NCBI GenBank assembly: GCA_021521415.1
Contig: JAIQDT010000837.1
Location: 434,001 to 498,000 of the forward strand
DNA length: 64,000 bases
Reading direction: 5' to 3'
DNA from: Bidens hawaiensis
Taxonomy: Eukaryota > Streptophyta > Magnoliopsida > Asterales > Asteraceae
This document shows, piece by piece, positions 47,665-58,720 of this stretch. How positions within the stretch are numbered: the stretch's first letter is position 1; each line of letters begins with the position of its first letter. The notes below the pieces were generated by a model, which saw only the letters and a list, made by a program, of their open reading frames with translations, was not told the DNA's origin and did no database searches. The position numbers were made by a program, and so were the translations under genes.

Positions 47665-50375
47665 TAGGGATGGCAATTGATGTGATGTGGGGGTATATGA
47701 AAAAGGTGTTAAATTTTTCAAAGGTTTGTTCACACAATGTTTAGATTTAAATTTATAAAAATGATTATTATCTTAACAAAACCACACACAAATAGGCAAG
47801 TGTACCTATCGTATATGTAGTAAAGTAGGTAAGAACCAAATATCGATCCACGGACACACTTGTTTGATTTTTACTATTAAATCGTTATATTTATTTTAAC
47901 CGAAAGTGAATATCATATTGATTTGGTTTTGATAAATAAGTTTAACAAAATTAATTAGATATAAATTAAAAGACAATATTTTTGGGTTTTATATTTTTTA
48001 GATAGATAGAAGATAAAAGATAAAAGTGTATCATCTTGGTTCAAACTCCTCTTAATTTTGGTTTAAAAATGAATTGGTAAACATGTGATGTGAGCTTGCT
48101 ATGGTGATAAAATGTGGGAATAACACATTATTCCTAAGTCCTGTTATTCCATAATAATTTAAAAAAGAGATATGCATAACTTCATGATCTCCACTAAAAC
48201 ATCAATTTATGTAAGCAAGTGGTTTATGATAAATAATTATAAGATAACTCACTTTAAAGATGAGACAATCACTTAAATTACTAAATGAATTGTCCTTGAT
48301 ACATTAGTATAAATAACATTTGTATTATACATAAAATATCAATTAATATTAGTTGAGTCGTAAAGGATTAACCTTGAATTACCAAATGTTAATCCACACA
48401 ACTCGTAGACAATTATAGAACTCATGTAATAACCACCCAAGAGTTGTTAAAATAGGTTATGTTACACACTCACTCAACAAGTAATTAACCGAATTAAGTG
48501 CGTGAATATCAACAATTCGTTTCCACAAACATTATTGATAAGTCCCTTTACAGTGATTAATCACTACTGATATTCCACTTGGTCCATTTCAATATTATGA
48601 TACACGTTTTTTCCCCGACCAAGCCCTTACAAGAATGGCGATTCCTCAACTTAACATCAAGCTTGGAACTTGGCGGCTCATTTAATGATTTTTAATTTAA
48701 TAACCAAGCCCTTACAAGAGTGGCAGTGTCCTGGCTTATCGTCAAGCTCGGTATTTGGTGTCTATTTTAAGGTTCGCCAATGCTTCACAAAACTAGCAAT
48801 TTCTTGACTTATCGTCAAGCTTGACACTTGGAGTATCTTTTTAAGAGTATTTTAACATTCTTCGTCAAGTGATAACTGCAACATAACCATTACCTATTAA
48901 AAACCAATCACATGGTTAACTATCATTATTAAACTTTAATTAAGATTCAATATAACCCAAGATGATACTATGAAAGTGTAGCCAGTAATAAACATAATGT
49001 TAATCATCAAAGTAATAGATGCAAACATGATTAAATTGAAACAATATAACAAATTTGGATGACTAATCTTTGATGCTAATTACTTCTTCCAAGAGCTTAA
49101 TTTCATTAATCTTCAAGAGTTGGATGGATAGGATTATTCCCTTATTAATGGTAATGAAAAGAGGTGGTTAAAGTGGAGTAAATGAGGTTGGAAGGTGTAT
49201 TGAATGAAGGAGATGAGCATCCAATTTATAGGTTGTCCAGGTGTCCATAACACGGACGTGTTAAGCATAACACGGACATGGTGACTTTTTTGTCCTGTTG
49301 CATTAAATGTTTCATCATCAGTTCGTACAGCATGGGTTAACATTGTTGTGCTTAGTTGGGCACGGCCGTCGTGAGTCCACAACAGCCAAATCTCATCCAA
49401 TTTTGTCATTTTCTCTTGTAATGAAGACATGGCCGTGTTTTTGGAAGGCATGGCCATGTTTTGCTTCAGAATTATCTATTTTGTCTTTTCCGCTTGTTCT
49501 TGATAACATGTGTGTGTTTAGGTTAACATGGTAATGCTTTGACTTCCCGATTTATGTCTTTACTTCGTGTGCTCTAGGCATGGTCATGTCTTGATTCACC
49601 ATGGGATGTTTTGAGTCTGTTTTCACTGTTTATCTTCATTTTTGTTCGTATATCAGCTCGTTTTATTCTTTATAGCTATATTTACCTATAGATATAAATT
49701 ATAAACATTAGTGGTTATCTATTATAATATATTTACCGATATTACGCTTCTTTGGAGTTATTCTTAGTGAAAATATGTATAAATTCTTATACATTAGCAG
49801 TTAAATATGAACCCAATGGAAAAGCCCAAAAGCCGAAATATTGAGATGGGTAATACCCGTCCATTAGGGTATGGGACGGGTTTGCGATTACTTTTGAAAT
49901 TTTTTACCGGTTTGGGATGGGTATTTGATTTGTAATATGCCAGATTATTCGATAATATACCCGAGTTACCCAACAAATAATAAACCTTAAAAAAATTATT
50001 TTTGATGGAATTGTTTTTTTTTTGTATTATATATATTTTGAAGAACTTGATGCATGTATCATATGAAACATGAAGCAAACTTATTCGTCAAAACTTATTA
50101 GCAACAATTGGTTGTTCTAATTGATTAGTTATTGACAACATTTTATGATAATTATCTTTTGTAATTGATTAATAATTATTTACGTTATGAAAATCGCTAG
50201 TTATAAAATGTTAAAATCTGATAAATACCCAACATGTTTTCATCCAGGTATACCCGACTGAAATACCCGAAACCCGCGGGTTTACTTGACATGCGACATG
50301 TTTGAGACGGGCTTTGCTAACCAACTATGGGTTTGATAATGCCTAAACCCCAAACCCATTCTATTGTCATCCCTA
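47665..50375. mobile_element. hAT-like non-autonomous element split by an Athila-type LTR
   Basis: The left terminus TAGGGATGGCAAT (47665) matches the inverted right terminus ATTGTCATCCCTA (50363-50375) at 12 of 13 positions. Flanking 8-mers are ATTGATAT (47657-47664) and ATTGATAC (50376-50383), 7 of 8 identical, the size expected for hAT. Without the inserted LTR the element is about 0.6 kb and has no transposase. Its interior is rich in ACCCG/CGGGT words. Confidence 0.8.
47678..49796 (-). mobile_element. Athila-type LTR inserted in the hAT element, TSD GCAAT/GCAGT
   Basis: Begins TGATGTGATG and ends TTATACATTA. Flanking 5-mers GCAAT (47673-47677) and GCAGT (49797-49801) match at 4 of 5. 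Length is 2119 bp. It shares with 41756-43471 the AGGCAAGTGTACCTA phrase, the TATA complement TTTATAGG (49225), the CACGGACGTG/CACGGCCG-type palindromes upstream of it (about 49252-49375), and the end hairpin ATGTATAA..TTATACAT. Confidence 0.8.
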
Positions 50376-50390
50376 ATTGATACTCAAAAG

Positions 50391-50761
50391 TAGAGGTGCA
50401 CAAACCGGTTTAAAACTCAAAACCGTTTGGGTTAAAATCGGTTCAGTTTGGTCAACAAAAGTCAAAACCGGTTTATGATCTGTTTCAGTTCGGGTTGAAA
50501 CCGGTTTCTTAACATGTTACGATCGGTTTCGGTTAGGGTTTTGATCAGTTTTGGTTCGGGTTTTGACCGGTTTTTGCTCGGTTTTGGCCGGTTTCGGTTA
50601 ACCGGTTTGAAACCTGTTTTGGTGGAGAAAATTACAAACCGGTTCCGAACATGTGGTTTCAATTGGTTCCAAACCGGTTTTTACATAATTGGTTTCAAAC
50701 CGGTTCGGTTTCGGTTTAATTTTCGGGTCGGTCGGTTAACCGGTTTGTTTGCCCACCTCTA
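50391..50761. mobile_element. hAT MITE, 371 bp, TSD CTCAAAAG
   Basis: The left end TAGAGGTGCACAAACCGG and the right end (inverse) TAGAGGTGGGCAAACAAACC are inverted copies. Perfect 8-bp repeats CTCAAAAG lie at 50383-50390 and 50762-50769. The interior is filled with AACCGGTT-like words on both strands. No transposase is encoded. It lies 15 bp right of the preceding hAT-like element. Confidence 0.9.
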
Positions 50762-50769
50762 CTCAAAAG

Positions 50770-51563
50770 TAGTGTATTTGAAATGCAACGTTGAGAAGAG
50801 AAAATACGCAGCGTTGTGTTACATACACGTACATACGTGGGCTAGCAAAAGTTTTAAGTTTAAAATTAAGGAGCCAACATACTTGATAGTTTGTCCACTT
50901 GGGTTTTATATGTATCCATTATATATTTATGCGTGTCTAGCTGTAACTAAACTCAGATACATCCGGTCAGAACAAATTAGGAAAGTCTACTTTGACTCTA
51001 AACTGAATCATTCTTCATGCTAACCACATTTGATGTGTTGGGTACTTGGGTGATCATGTTTAATTCTAATAATTTCTATTAAGGAAATATTAATTTCTTT
51101 TGTTGTCATTAAGTAGGTTTATTACATTTTAGAAATTATTTAGCTGCAACCTAAAATTGTTTCGACTTTTGAGTGTTTTTGGGTTGACTTAATAATGAAC
51201 TTATTTAATCATTCAAAAATATAAAGAGAACTCCCTTTGGCATTTACTTTTTCCTTTCAGAAAACTCGATGCTATCACAAAATAAGGTCGAGTGGTGTTA
51301 GACTTACTTTAAGACGGCCAATCTCCCAGATAAAGGGAGTAACAAGAATAATAAGACGACTTTTGGAAAGATTACAACGCTTTTGAAAAGATTTGAATAT
51401 AACCACTACTCTACGTACCTTAAACTTTATTTGCAAAAATAATAGGAAAATGTGGACAACTCCTAGTTGCATGCATGTTGGTGTGATGGTGTCAACCATC
51501 ATGGAAGTGGATAACGTCTTCACTTCTTAGTTTCTTCTAGAATATCCCTTTCACCACTCAAAC
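50770..51563. other. intergenic, nothing supported
   Basis: AT-rich sequence without coding or repeat signal that I can name. Confidence 0.5.
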
Positions 51564-51955
51564 TGTAAGGCCCGGTTTTGTTTATTTAAGTCTTTCGTAT
51601 TTGTATTACATTAGTTTACGTTTATGTTCGTTTACAGTTGTATGTTTTGGGCCCGAGGCCTCTTGTACTTGAAGCCCATTGGGCATTTATTAATAGAATG
51701 GTGTATAACATACTCACATATATAATCTGTGTATATGGAATACACCAAGTAACCCTTTGGAATTATTATTCTTCCAAGTAACTTAAAACTCTCTCAACTC
51801 CTTCACCATTCTTCTTATTTTCGGCCTCTCCTACACACACACAAGATCCGAGATCTCGGTCCAACTAGTTGTTTCCGCCAACTAGTTGTGAGGTTGATCC
51901 AAGAACAACTAGTATTTAGTTTTTTTTGTTGTTTGATTCGGTCACGGGACCTACA
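51564..51955 (+). repeat. 5' LTR of the copia-type element
   Basis: Begins TGTAAGGCCCGG, ends GGGACCTACA and is followed by the PBS. Length is 392 bp. It contains three AACTAGTT palindromes (51862-51915) near its 3' end. Confidence 0.8.
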
Positions 51956-51956
51956 A

Positions 51957-51970
51957 TTGGTATCAGAGCT
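51957..51970 (+). promoter_or_regulatory. primer-binding site, initiator-Met type
   Basis: TTGGTATCAGAGCT lies one base after the LTR end, the canonical copia PBS. Confidence 0.9.
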
Positions 51971-52380
51971 TTCGGGCTCGACTAGTTGTAGTTCTTGGGT
52001 CATAACCTTGGATTTTGGTCTTGTGTGTGAAAGAGCGGAATTTTTAACGAAATAAGTGGTTTTCGGTTTTCTTGTGTTCTTGAAATATTCAAGAAGATGA
52101 TGAAGTTTGGTTGAAAAGTGGTTGGTTTTGGTGTTTTGATTCTCAAAGGATTTTGTTTGTATTGATGCATGTGATTAGTTTGCTTGAAAAGTTGGGATAA
52201 TCATGCAAATGGGTGTGTTTGATAAAGGTGTAGGAAAGTGAGTTGGTGACTTACTTCTTTGGTTCAAAATTTTCAAATATAAGAGTTGGGTTGGTGGGAA
52301 TAGAATACAATACCCATTAGCTTACAATACTTCAAACAATTCCCTTCTCAATTACAAGATTGTAACTCACAACCCAGCCC

Positions 52381-52640
52381 TTCTCCTAATCGCATACACC
52401 ATCCAAGTCGCATACACTTGCTTTAACTAGACTCGCACACAATCACTCATACTCTCTTACTCAAATACAACCTTGTAGCATACAATCCTTGATCACCTTC
52501 ATCCTAACTCGTATACATAGACTCGTAGCCTCAGCTCAAGTCGCATACACTAATCCTAGACTCGCTTACAATTCCCTAGACTCGCACACAATCCCTAACT
52601 CGCATACATTCCTTGGTCGCTTACAATCATCAGTTGCATA
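52381..52640 (+). repeat. iterated CTCGCATACA-like decamer in the copia leader
   Basis: About ten variants of C/G-TCGCATACA, including TCGCACACA, TCGTATACA and TCGCTTACA, occur in about 260 bp. There is no open frame across them, and they precede gag. Confidence 0.75.
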
Positions 52641-52680
52641 CAAAATCTTCACTCAGTTACTATCATCCAGTGTTCAAAAT

Positions 52681-52826
52681 TTTTCTAAGTAAATTGTAAT
52701 CTAATCAAACTTGATTAGAATACAATTTTCATTAGCTTACATTCGTGTGATATTTTTATTCTAAGACAATTGTAATCTAATCAAACTTGATTAGAATACA
52801 ATTCTCATTAGAATACATTAGACTTA
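52681..52826 (+). repeat. 76-bp direct duplication carrying a near-palindrome
   Basis: The phrase AATTGTAATCTAATC recurs at 52692 and 52768. Each copy contains TCTAATCAAACTTGATTAGA, a near-perfect palindrome. The second copy ends about 20 bases before the gag start codon at 52849. Confidence 0.85.
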
Positions 52827-52848
52827 GTTTTTGAGCTGATTTTAAGAA

Positions 52849-54240
52849 ATGGAAAACCCAATTTCCACTGTTGCTAGTGCTGAAGCTGTTCAATATGTGA
52901 TGTTTGAGAACGAGGCCGGAACCACTTCTAAGCCTCCAAAGTTGATGAAATGGGACTGTGATTTTGATGAGTTTAGGTGGAGGTTTTACAACTATCTCAA
53001 GATCATTGATTACAATCTTATTAGACCTATTGAACAAGGTCCGCACCGTCTTATGACAACTGGTACTGATGGTGACGTTCCCAAAACAGTAGCTAACTAC
53101 AATGATGATGATCGAAGAATGATCACTGAAGATCAAAAGGATTTTGGTATCTTAATTGTATCCCTTTTACGAGAAATTGCATTGACACTAAGAGACTACA
53201 CCACTGCTAAGGGTCTATTGGATGCCTTAGCCGCAAAGGGATGTTGAAGGGAGAGTTTAACATGTTTAACTACATTCAAGGAGAATCAATTGATAGTCTC
53301 ATCTCAAGATTTGAAATGTTGATTACAAAAATCAACAGTGCGAGAATTGACTTCGAGCAAATTGAGATTAACGAGGAGCTTCTAAACTCTCTCTCTCTTA
53401 CTCATGGAGCAGCAGAGTTATCACCATCAGGAGAACTTCCAACCTTCATCTCATGAGTTTGTCGGACTTAGCCTTAGTTATCAAGTCATTCGTGATGGAT
53501 GAGAAGCTAAGGATGAAAAATCACATAAGTTCTCTCTCAAAGGCAGGTATGGAAACTGGAACAGGTGTGAGTTCAGTATTCTTAAGCCATTCAAACTCCA
53601 CTACTCAAAATCCAAGTTCAACCTTCAAGAATGCTGGTGTGTCTCAAGCTTCATCAAGTGCAAACTCAAGCTCATTTCAATCTGTTGTTAATCAAGTCGT
53701 GGCTCAAGCACTTAAATCTCATGGAATCAAGCCTAACCCAAGCACTCAAGTTTACATTGCTTCAAAGCCCCTACCTACTGATGACTCCAATGTGGCTTTG
53801 ATTCATGCCTTCCTGTCAAGTCATGAGGAGTTGTTACAAGGAAAGTTGCTTCCTCCATCGTTTGAACAAGGAGATCTTCCTGAGATCACCAAGTATGATC
53901 TCAAGAAAATGGATATCAAATACCAGATGTCCATGGCTGTTTATCGGGCCATAAACTTTATGAAGAAGTACAGGAAGGATAGTTTCAAAGATGGGAAGAA
54001 TTTGGGTTTTGAGAAAAATAAGCTTCGGTGCTACAACTGTGGGGAATCATGTCACTTTGCTCGTGAATGTACAAATCCTCCTATGGCTGTGGGAGACATC
54101 AAGATCACTGAAATGTCTGACAATGAAAGCAGTAAGAGGCCAGATAAAATAATCATCCCAAAATACTGCTCGAGGTCAAGGGTCCCGAAAACAATCAAGA
54201 AAGCTCATCAAACGGGAACTTTGAGTCGAGCTCTAAGGCG
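52849..54240 (+). pseudogene. copia-type gag, N-terminal part with first zinc knuckle
   Basis: The Met at 52849 starts a gag protein with LMKWDCDFDEFRWRF, the conserved tryptophan-rich start of copia gag, then HRLMTTG, then LLREIALTLRDYTTAKGL. The frame shifts near 53230, continuing as GEFNMFNYIQGESIDSLISR, and again near 53450, continuing through SLSDLALVIKSFVMDEKLRM. A Gln/Ser-rich linker precedes the knuckle CYNCGESCHFAREC at about 54031-54072. Normal role: particle formation and RNA binding. The two frame changes make it non-functional as one protein. Confidence 0.8.
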
Positions 54241-54315
54241 ATGATTTCTAGGAATGTTGAATCAACTGTACCTGACTGGGAAGGGGATCAATTTGAAGAA
54301 TTAAAGAATCCTCTT

Positions 54316-55541
54316 AACTTTGCTGGGATGGCATTCACGGATCACTCTGGCACCTCTTCAAGCACCTCAGATGAAATTCCTACACCTGCCTCGCTCATTC
54401 CCGAGGTACACAAACTTTGTTCTCAAGAATGTATTGATAAAGTTATTCACTATTTAAACCATAATGCTAAAATTATTGAACAAATTGATAGAATTAGAGT
54501 TCAGAATGATGATCTTAAAAAAGGCTGCGAAGATTTACACTATCAGAATTAACACTCATGGTAATGATATGGTCGATCTTAGGGAACAAGTTTCAATTGC
54601 TAGAAATTTAGCAAAACGTCATGAAAATCAAGTAGTTGAACTAAACGCAAAAATTGTTAAATTAGAAATTGAGTTAACCCAAAAGAAGATTGCCATAGAA
54701 AACTTTGAGTTAGCCACCGAAAAGCTGAACAAACTAATTGGGTCACAAATGCATTTAAGATTAAAGACTGGTATAGGCTATGATAGTTCTGTTGTTTAAC
54801 AATAACTATACTAGCCATCCTCACTTTGATTTTAATTCTCCTCCTGAGAAAGAAATGGTCTATGGTATTGGCCATGTACCCATATCAAAGACATGTGTTC
54901 CTACAGCTCCGAAGAATGTTATTTCAGCTAACTTTGTTGGGATGGCATTCACGGATCAGTCTGGCACCTGTTCAAGCACCTCAGATGAAATTCCTACACC
55001 TGCCTCGCTCATTCCCGAGGTACACAAACTTTGTTCTCAAGAATGTATTGATAAAGTTATTCACTATTTAAACCATAATGCTAAAATTCTTGAACAAATT
55101 TATAGAATTAGATTTCAGAATGATGATCTTAAAAAAGGCTGCAAAGATTTACACTATCAGAATTAACACTCATGATAATGATATGGTCGATCTTAGGGAA
55201 CAAGTTTCAATTGCTAGAAATTTAGCAAAACGTCATGAAAATAAGTAGTTGAACTAAACGCAAAAATTGTTAAATTAGAAATTGAGTTAACCCAAAAGAA
55301 GATTGCCATAGAAAACTTTGTGTTAGCCACCGAAAAGCTGAACAAACTAATTGGGTCACAAATGCAATTAAGATTAAAGACTTGTATAGGCTATGATAGT
55401 TCTGCTGTTTAACAATAACTATACTAGCCTTCCTCACTTTGATTTTAATTCTCCTCCTGAGAAAGAAATGGTCTATGGTATTGGCCATGTACCCATATCA
55501 AAGACATGTGTTCCTACAGCTCCCAAGAATGCTATTTTAGC
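54316..55541 (+). repeat. 613-bp tandem duplication within the gag region
   Basis: GGGATGGCATTCACGG occurs at 54325 and 54939, and CTCCTGAGAAAGAAATGG at 54841 and 55454, giving a period of 613-614 bp. Unit boundaries lie near the AGCTAACTTTG/AGCTAATTCTT phrase (about 54928 and 55541). Each unit encodes a hydrophilic helix region (IPEVHKLCSQECIDKVIHYL and EIELTQKKIAIENFEL) in two frames. The copies differ at only a handful of positions, so the duplication is recent relative to the element's decay. Confidence 0.9.
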
Positions 55542-56545
55542 TAATTCTTCAGTTAATCCTAATAGTGATTCATCTTCTGTAGCAGGTTGTGTAGAAGAAA
55601 ATGGGTGTATGGAAACAAACATGGGTTATGGAAATAAAAATTTGCTTTTTGATTCATCATCTATTGTAAAACCCGTCTGTAATAATTTTTTTTCCAAAAA
55701 CATTTTGAACAATGATGTATGTGACGAGGATGTTCATGTTGGCACCTCTATTGAAAATGAAAATGATGTTTCTATTTACGATAGTGATTGTGAAACTATT
55801 TTTGATAAAACTATTGTTAATAGAACTGTGCATGAAACTGTATCCGTGAATACTAACCTACCTAGTTGTTCATCAAATGATTGTAAAGTGGAGGAACCTA
55901 AAATTAATGAAAATCGTTTTGAAAAGGAAAGGGTAAGTACATCTGGTAAATATGTGCCACCTCATAGAAACCATTTTTGTCAATCAACATTATCAACCTC
56001 AACTGTACAATCAATTTGATAATAGCTACTATGGTTCTTATCCACAAGATTATGCAAATGCTTTCTATAAAAATGCTTTTGATGATCGGGGTCACAGATG
56101 TGACAGCTTGTTTGTTCCCATACAACCATCTCCTTATTCACCACCACCTATGTATTATAATTCTGACGGTTTCTATAAGGAAGAGAGAAGAAAGTTTTGT
56201 TTTGTGTGTGGTAACCCTTCTCACTTTGCAAGACATTGCAAAAAGTGACATGATATGAAAAGGAAAACGAACAGTTGGTTTAATCAATTCCGTTCAAGAG
56301 CTAAACCAAGCTTAAGTAATAGAAATTATCAACCTGATAGCTCTGCTAGTGAAATGGACGTGAGATCCAAAAATAAAAGGAATGACAAACCTCCTTTTTG
56401 GATAACTAAGAAGGAGAGAGCAAAAAGGAACTCAAATACTGAAAAGTATGACAATTCATCAAAAAGAAAGCAGAAAAGAAATCCAAGGATTGAAAAATCT
56501 GAGGATGTTGTTTTAAAACCAAGAAGGAGACAATCACGAAGTTAG
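55393..56545 (+). pseudogene. copia-type gag, C-terminal part with second zinc knuckle
   Basis: The 55393-56019 frame encodes a Ser/Asn-rich region ending in STSGKYVPPHR. After a frame change it continues to FCFVCGNPSHFARHCKK (56196-56246), a complete Cx2Cx4Hx4C knuckle. After a stop (56246-56248) a basic region follows (TNSWFNQFRSRAK, WITKKERAKRNS, RKQKRNP). In intact elements protease and integrase would come next; neither is seen. Confidence 0.7.
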
Positions 56546-56633
56546 AGATGTTGAGCCAAAATTGATGAACAACACTGCATTACAGAATGTTGCACATCAT
56601 GTTGATTAGAGAAAGGTTGTTGAGCCGTTTCAT

Positions 56634-57311
56634 GTGATGGAAGTTAGAGATGTGGCTATGACCATGATTCTAAAACCTACTGGCAAAGGTACTCATAAGT
56701 ATAAGGGTAAACAACTGGGTCCCAAAATTGGTCAGTTCGTTGAGACAGAGTTGGATATGGATGAGGCAGTTGTTGGAGAGGATGATGATGATCCTGATGA
56801 TGGTCAGGATGGAGGAGATGATAGTAATGAAGAGGAACAATTTGATGAGCCTGTTGATGATTCTAATAATGTGGAAGGTGAACACATGTCGAAGAACAAG
56901 CACAATAAGAAGAAAAAGGGGAAGGTGGGTGAATCTTCTAAACGTTCTGCTGTTAATACTGAAGAAGATAAAGACGAGCCAGAACGTCCACTTAAATGGT
57001 TGAAAGAGGCTAAGGACTCCAAGAAGTCTTTGCCTTCAAAGATACCTCCACTTGAGGTAACTATTCCTTTGACTTCTAAGATGGTATCCCATTCCTTAGT
57101 TACCCAAACCACGTCACCTCAAACAAATAATTCTGACCCACACATAGGATCACCTAGAACACTTGCCAAAGCCCTAAAAACGTTCCAATATAAACAAATA
57201 AAGATCACAAAAACCACAACCAAAGTTACTGTGACGTTCATCAATTTCGGGTCTTGTTTATATTCGTTTTGCATTGTTTTACTATGTAAACCGACCTGTT
57301 TTGTAAACTGA
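56634..57311 (+). CDS. short acidic/basic ORF of unknown function, fused at its end to LTR sequence
   Basis: A 225-codon open frame. The first part is strongly acidic (EDDDDPDDGQDGGDDSNEEE), followed by a basic patch (KNKHNKKKKGKVGESSK) and a Ser/Thr/Pro-rich tail. The composition recalls the acidic/basic segments of the unknown ORF at 30123-31019 and 40198-41613. From 57231 the frame reads into a Tekay-type LTR, so its last 25 or so codons are not original. I cannot assign a function; it is probably a retroelement-borne fragment rather than a host gene. Confidence 0.35.
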   Translation: MMEVRDVAMTMILKPTGKGTHKYKGKQLGPKIGQFVETELDMDEAVVGEDDDDPDDGQDGGDDSNEEEQFDEPVDDSNNVEGEHMSKNKHNKKKKGKVGESSKRSAVNTEEDKDEPERPLKWLKEAKDSKKSLPSKIPPLEVTIPLTSKMVSHSLVTQTTSPQTNNSDPHIGSPRTLAKALKTFQYKQIKITKTTTKVTVTFINFGSCLYSFCIVLLCKPTCFVN

Positions 57312-57815
57312 AACCTTGGATATAATAAAAATGATGGATTTTATGTTACAATATTGTTTTACAATTGTTGGGTCTTGAAAACATTCATTTCGGTCTTTAA
57401 AACGCGTAAAAATCACTTAAAACGAACTACAGGGACTAAATATGCCAAATAACAAAAGTTGGGAAATCAGGAAATCAATCCCGTCGCGCCGCGCGACGGG
57501 GGACACCCAATCCCGTCGCGTAGCGCGAGCAGCATCAGCTGCAGCTACAGGTTTTTGTTGTTTTGTGCTTGTTTTGACCCCTTTTTGCACGAAACTCCTT
57601 GTGTTTAACACCCATATTTGACCACCAACATTACCCTATATATACACACCCTTTCCCCTTCATTATTCCTTGCTACATCTCCAAAAACTCTCTCAACTCT
57701 CCGTAGATCCAAAGTTGTTTTATTTATATGTTCTTGAAGGTTTGACTTCCAAATGTCAAACCAAGTTTAATCTTTCATTCTATTTAGCTTATATAGTCTC
57801 CAAAAACTCTCACAA
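57231..57815 (+). mobile_element. Tekay-type LTR fragment
   Basis: Begins TGACGTTCATCAATTTCGGG and is the reverse complement of the U3 side of the LTR at 31045-33418. It includes the GC palindromes (57478-57530) and the TATA box CTATATATACA (57635). It breaks off near 57815. No partner LTR or TSD was identified. Confidence 0.75.
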
Positions 57816-57979
57816 CATATATTAAAAGGTTTTTTTAATACCCGAAAATAGGGTATTCAAATACCAGGAAAAAAATGTTATTGAGGAACCGGTTCAATAC
57901 CCGACCCAAACCCGGCACATAGGATATGGTTTTTCAAGCCAATACTCGGACCCGAACCCGACCCGGATATTACTAATAC
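57816..57979. other. fragment of an unassigned repeat rich in ACCCG words
   Basis: ATACCCGACCC/ACCCGAACC-like words continue on the far side of the hAT element (58636-58720, ending GTGCACCTCTAC). This suggests an older hAT-type MITE into which 57980-58627 inserted. The left terminus of that host repeat is not visible. Confidence 0.4.
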
Positions 57980-58627
57980 CGGTGGCGGAGCCACATATGC
58001 CTCACCGGATTCGGCCGAACCCGGTCAATTTTCGGTTTCATATATAACATATAGCTATGATTTAACGAGCGAACTCATTCTGTTCTAGCGAGCGAACCCA
58101 TTCTTTTCTGACGAGAGAACCCAACATCATTTTTTAAAAATATTCAAGCCCATTGGTTATGAAAAATTCAGTTAAAAAGTTTTTTTTCAGTAATGAATAA
58201 TTGTTTAAAGTATAAAAACTTTAAAAGAAGCTACAAAAATTAGTAACAAGCGTTATTAATTGGCTAATAATAACCCATATATGTTATGTAGATTGTAAAA
58301 AAGCCCAAAATTATTAACAATATGAGTTAATAAGCCCTACCTAATTAACATTAAACATAATATAAAAATAAAAATTAAATAGAAAATAGCCAAAAACAAC
58401 GGCAAGTCAATTTCTTTTCTATAAACCATATCTAAACTATAGCCTCTTTCGCTAGTTCAAGTCGAAAACAACGATGACGTACATTTGTTATGATAGTGAT
58501 ATTGAGTTTTATTTAGTTGGCTGAATGACCGACTCGACCAATCCGGTCCGGAAACTTTGACGCCGGAAAAAGATCAAGAACAGAAAAATTCCAAACCCAT
58601 AAGAGAAAATTCCTGGCTCTGCCACTG
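57980..58627. mobile_element. hAT MITE, 648 bp, TSD ACTAATAC/ACTAATAT
   Basis: The left terminus CGGTGGCGGAGCCA (57980-57993) and the inverted right terminus CAGTGGCAGAGCCA (complement of 58614-58627) match at 12 of 14. Flanking 8-mers at 57972-57979 and 58628-58635 match at 7 of 8. No transposase is encoded. Confidence 0.85.
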
Positions 58628-58720
58628 ACTAATATCCAATTTTCCAATACCTGATTATACCTGAACTCGATTTCATACCCGAACCTGGGTTTTTCTATTA
58701 CCCGATTTGTGCACCTCTAC

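Larger units (their letters stand above)
51564..57230 (+). mobile_element. decayed Ty1/copia-type element (5' LTR, PBS, leader, gag only)
   Basis: A 5' LTR and PBS are followed by an untranslated leader of about 0.9 kb and a gag region in several frames with two CCHC knuckles. There is no integrase or reverse transcriptase, and no 3' LTR is found before a Tekay-type LTR fragment abuts at 57231. The element is therefore either non-autonomous or truncated by that later event. Confidence 0.75.

Noticed and set aside
50514..51023. 169-codon plus-strand open frame
   Set aside because: Its first part is translation of the AACCGGTT-rich MITE (50391-50761) and it crosses the MITE boundary and TSD, so it cannot be an ancestral gene.
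58705..58718. GTGCACCTCTAC as the right end of an outer MITE around 57980-58627
   Set aside because: The corresponding left terminus could not be found at about 57816-57900, so the outer element is not called.
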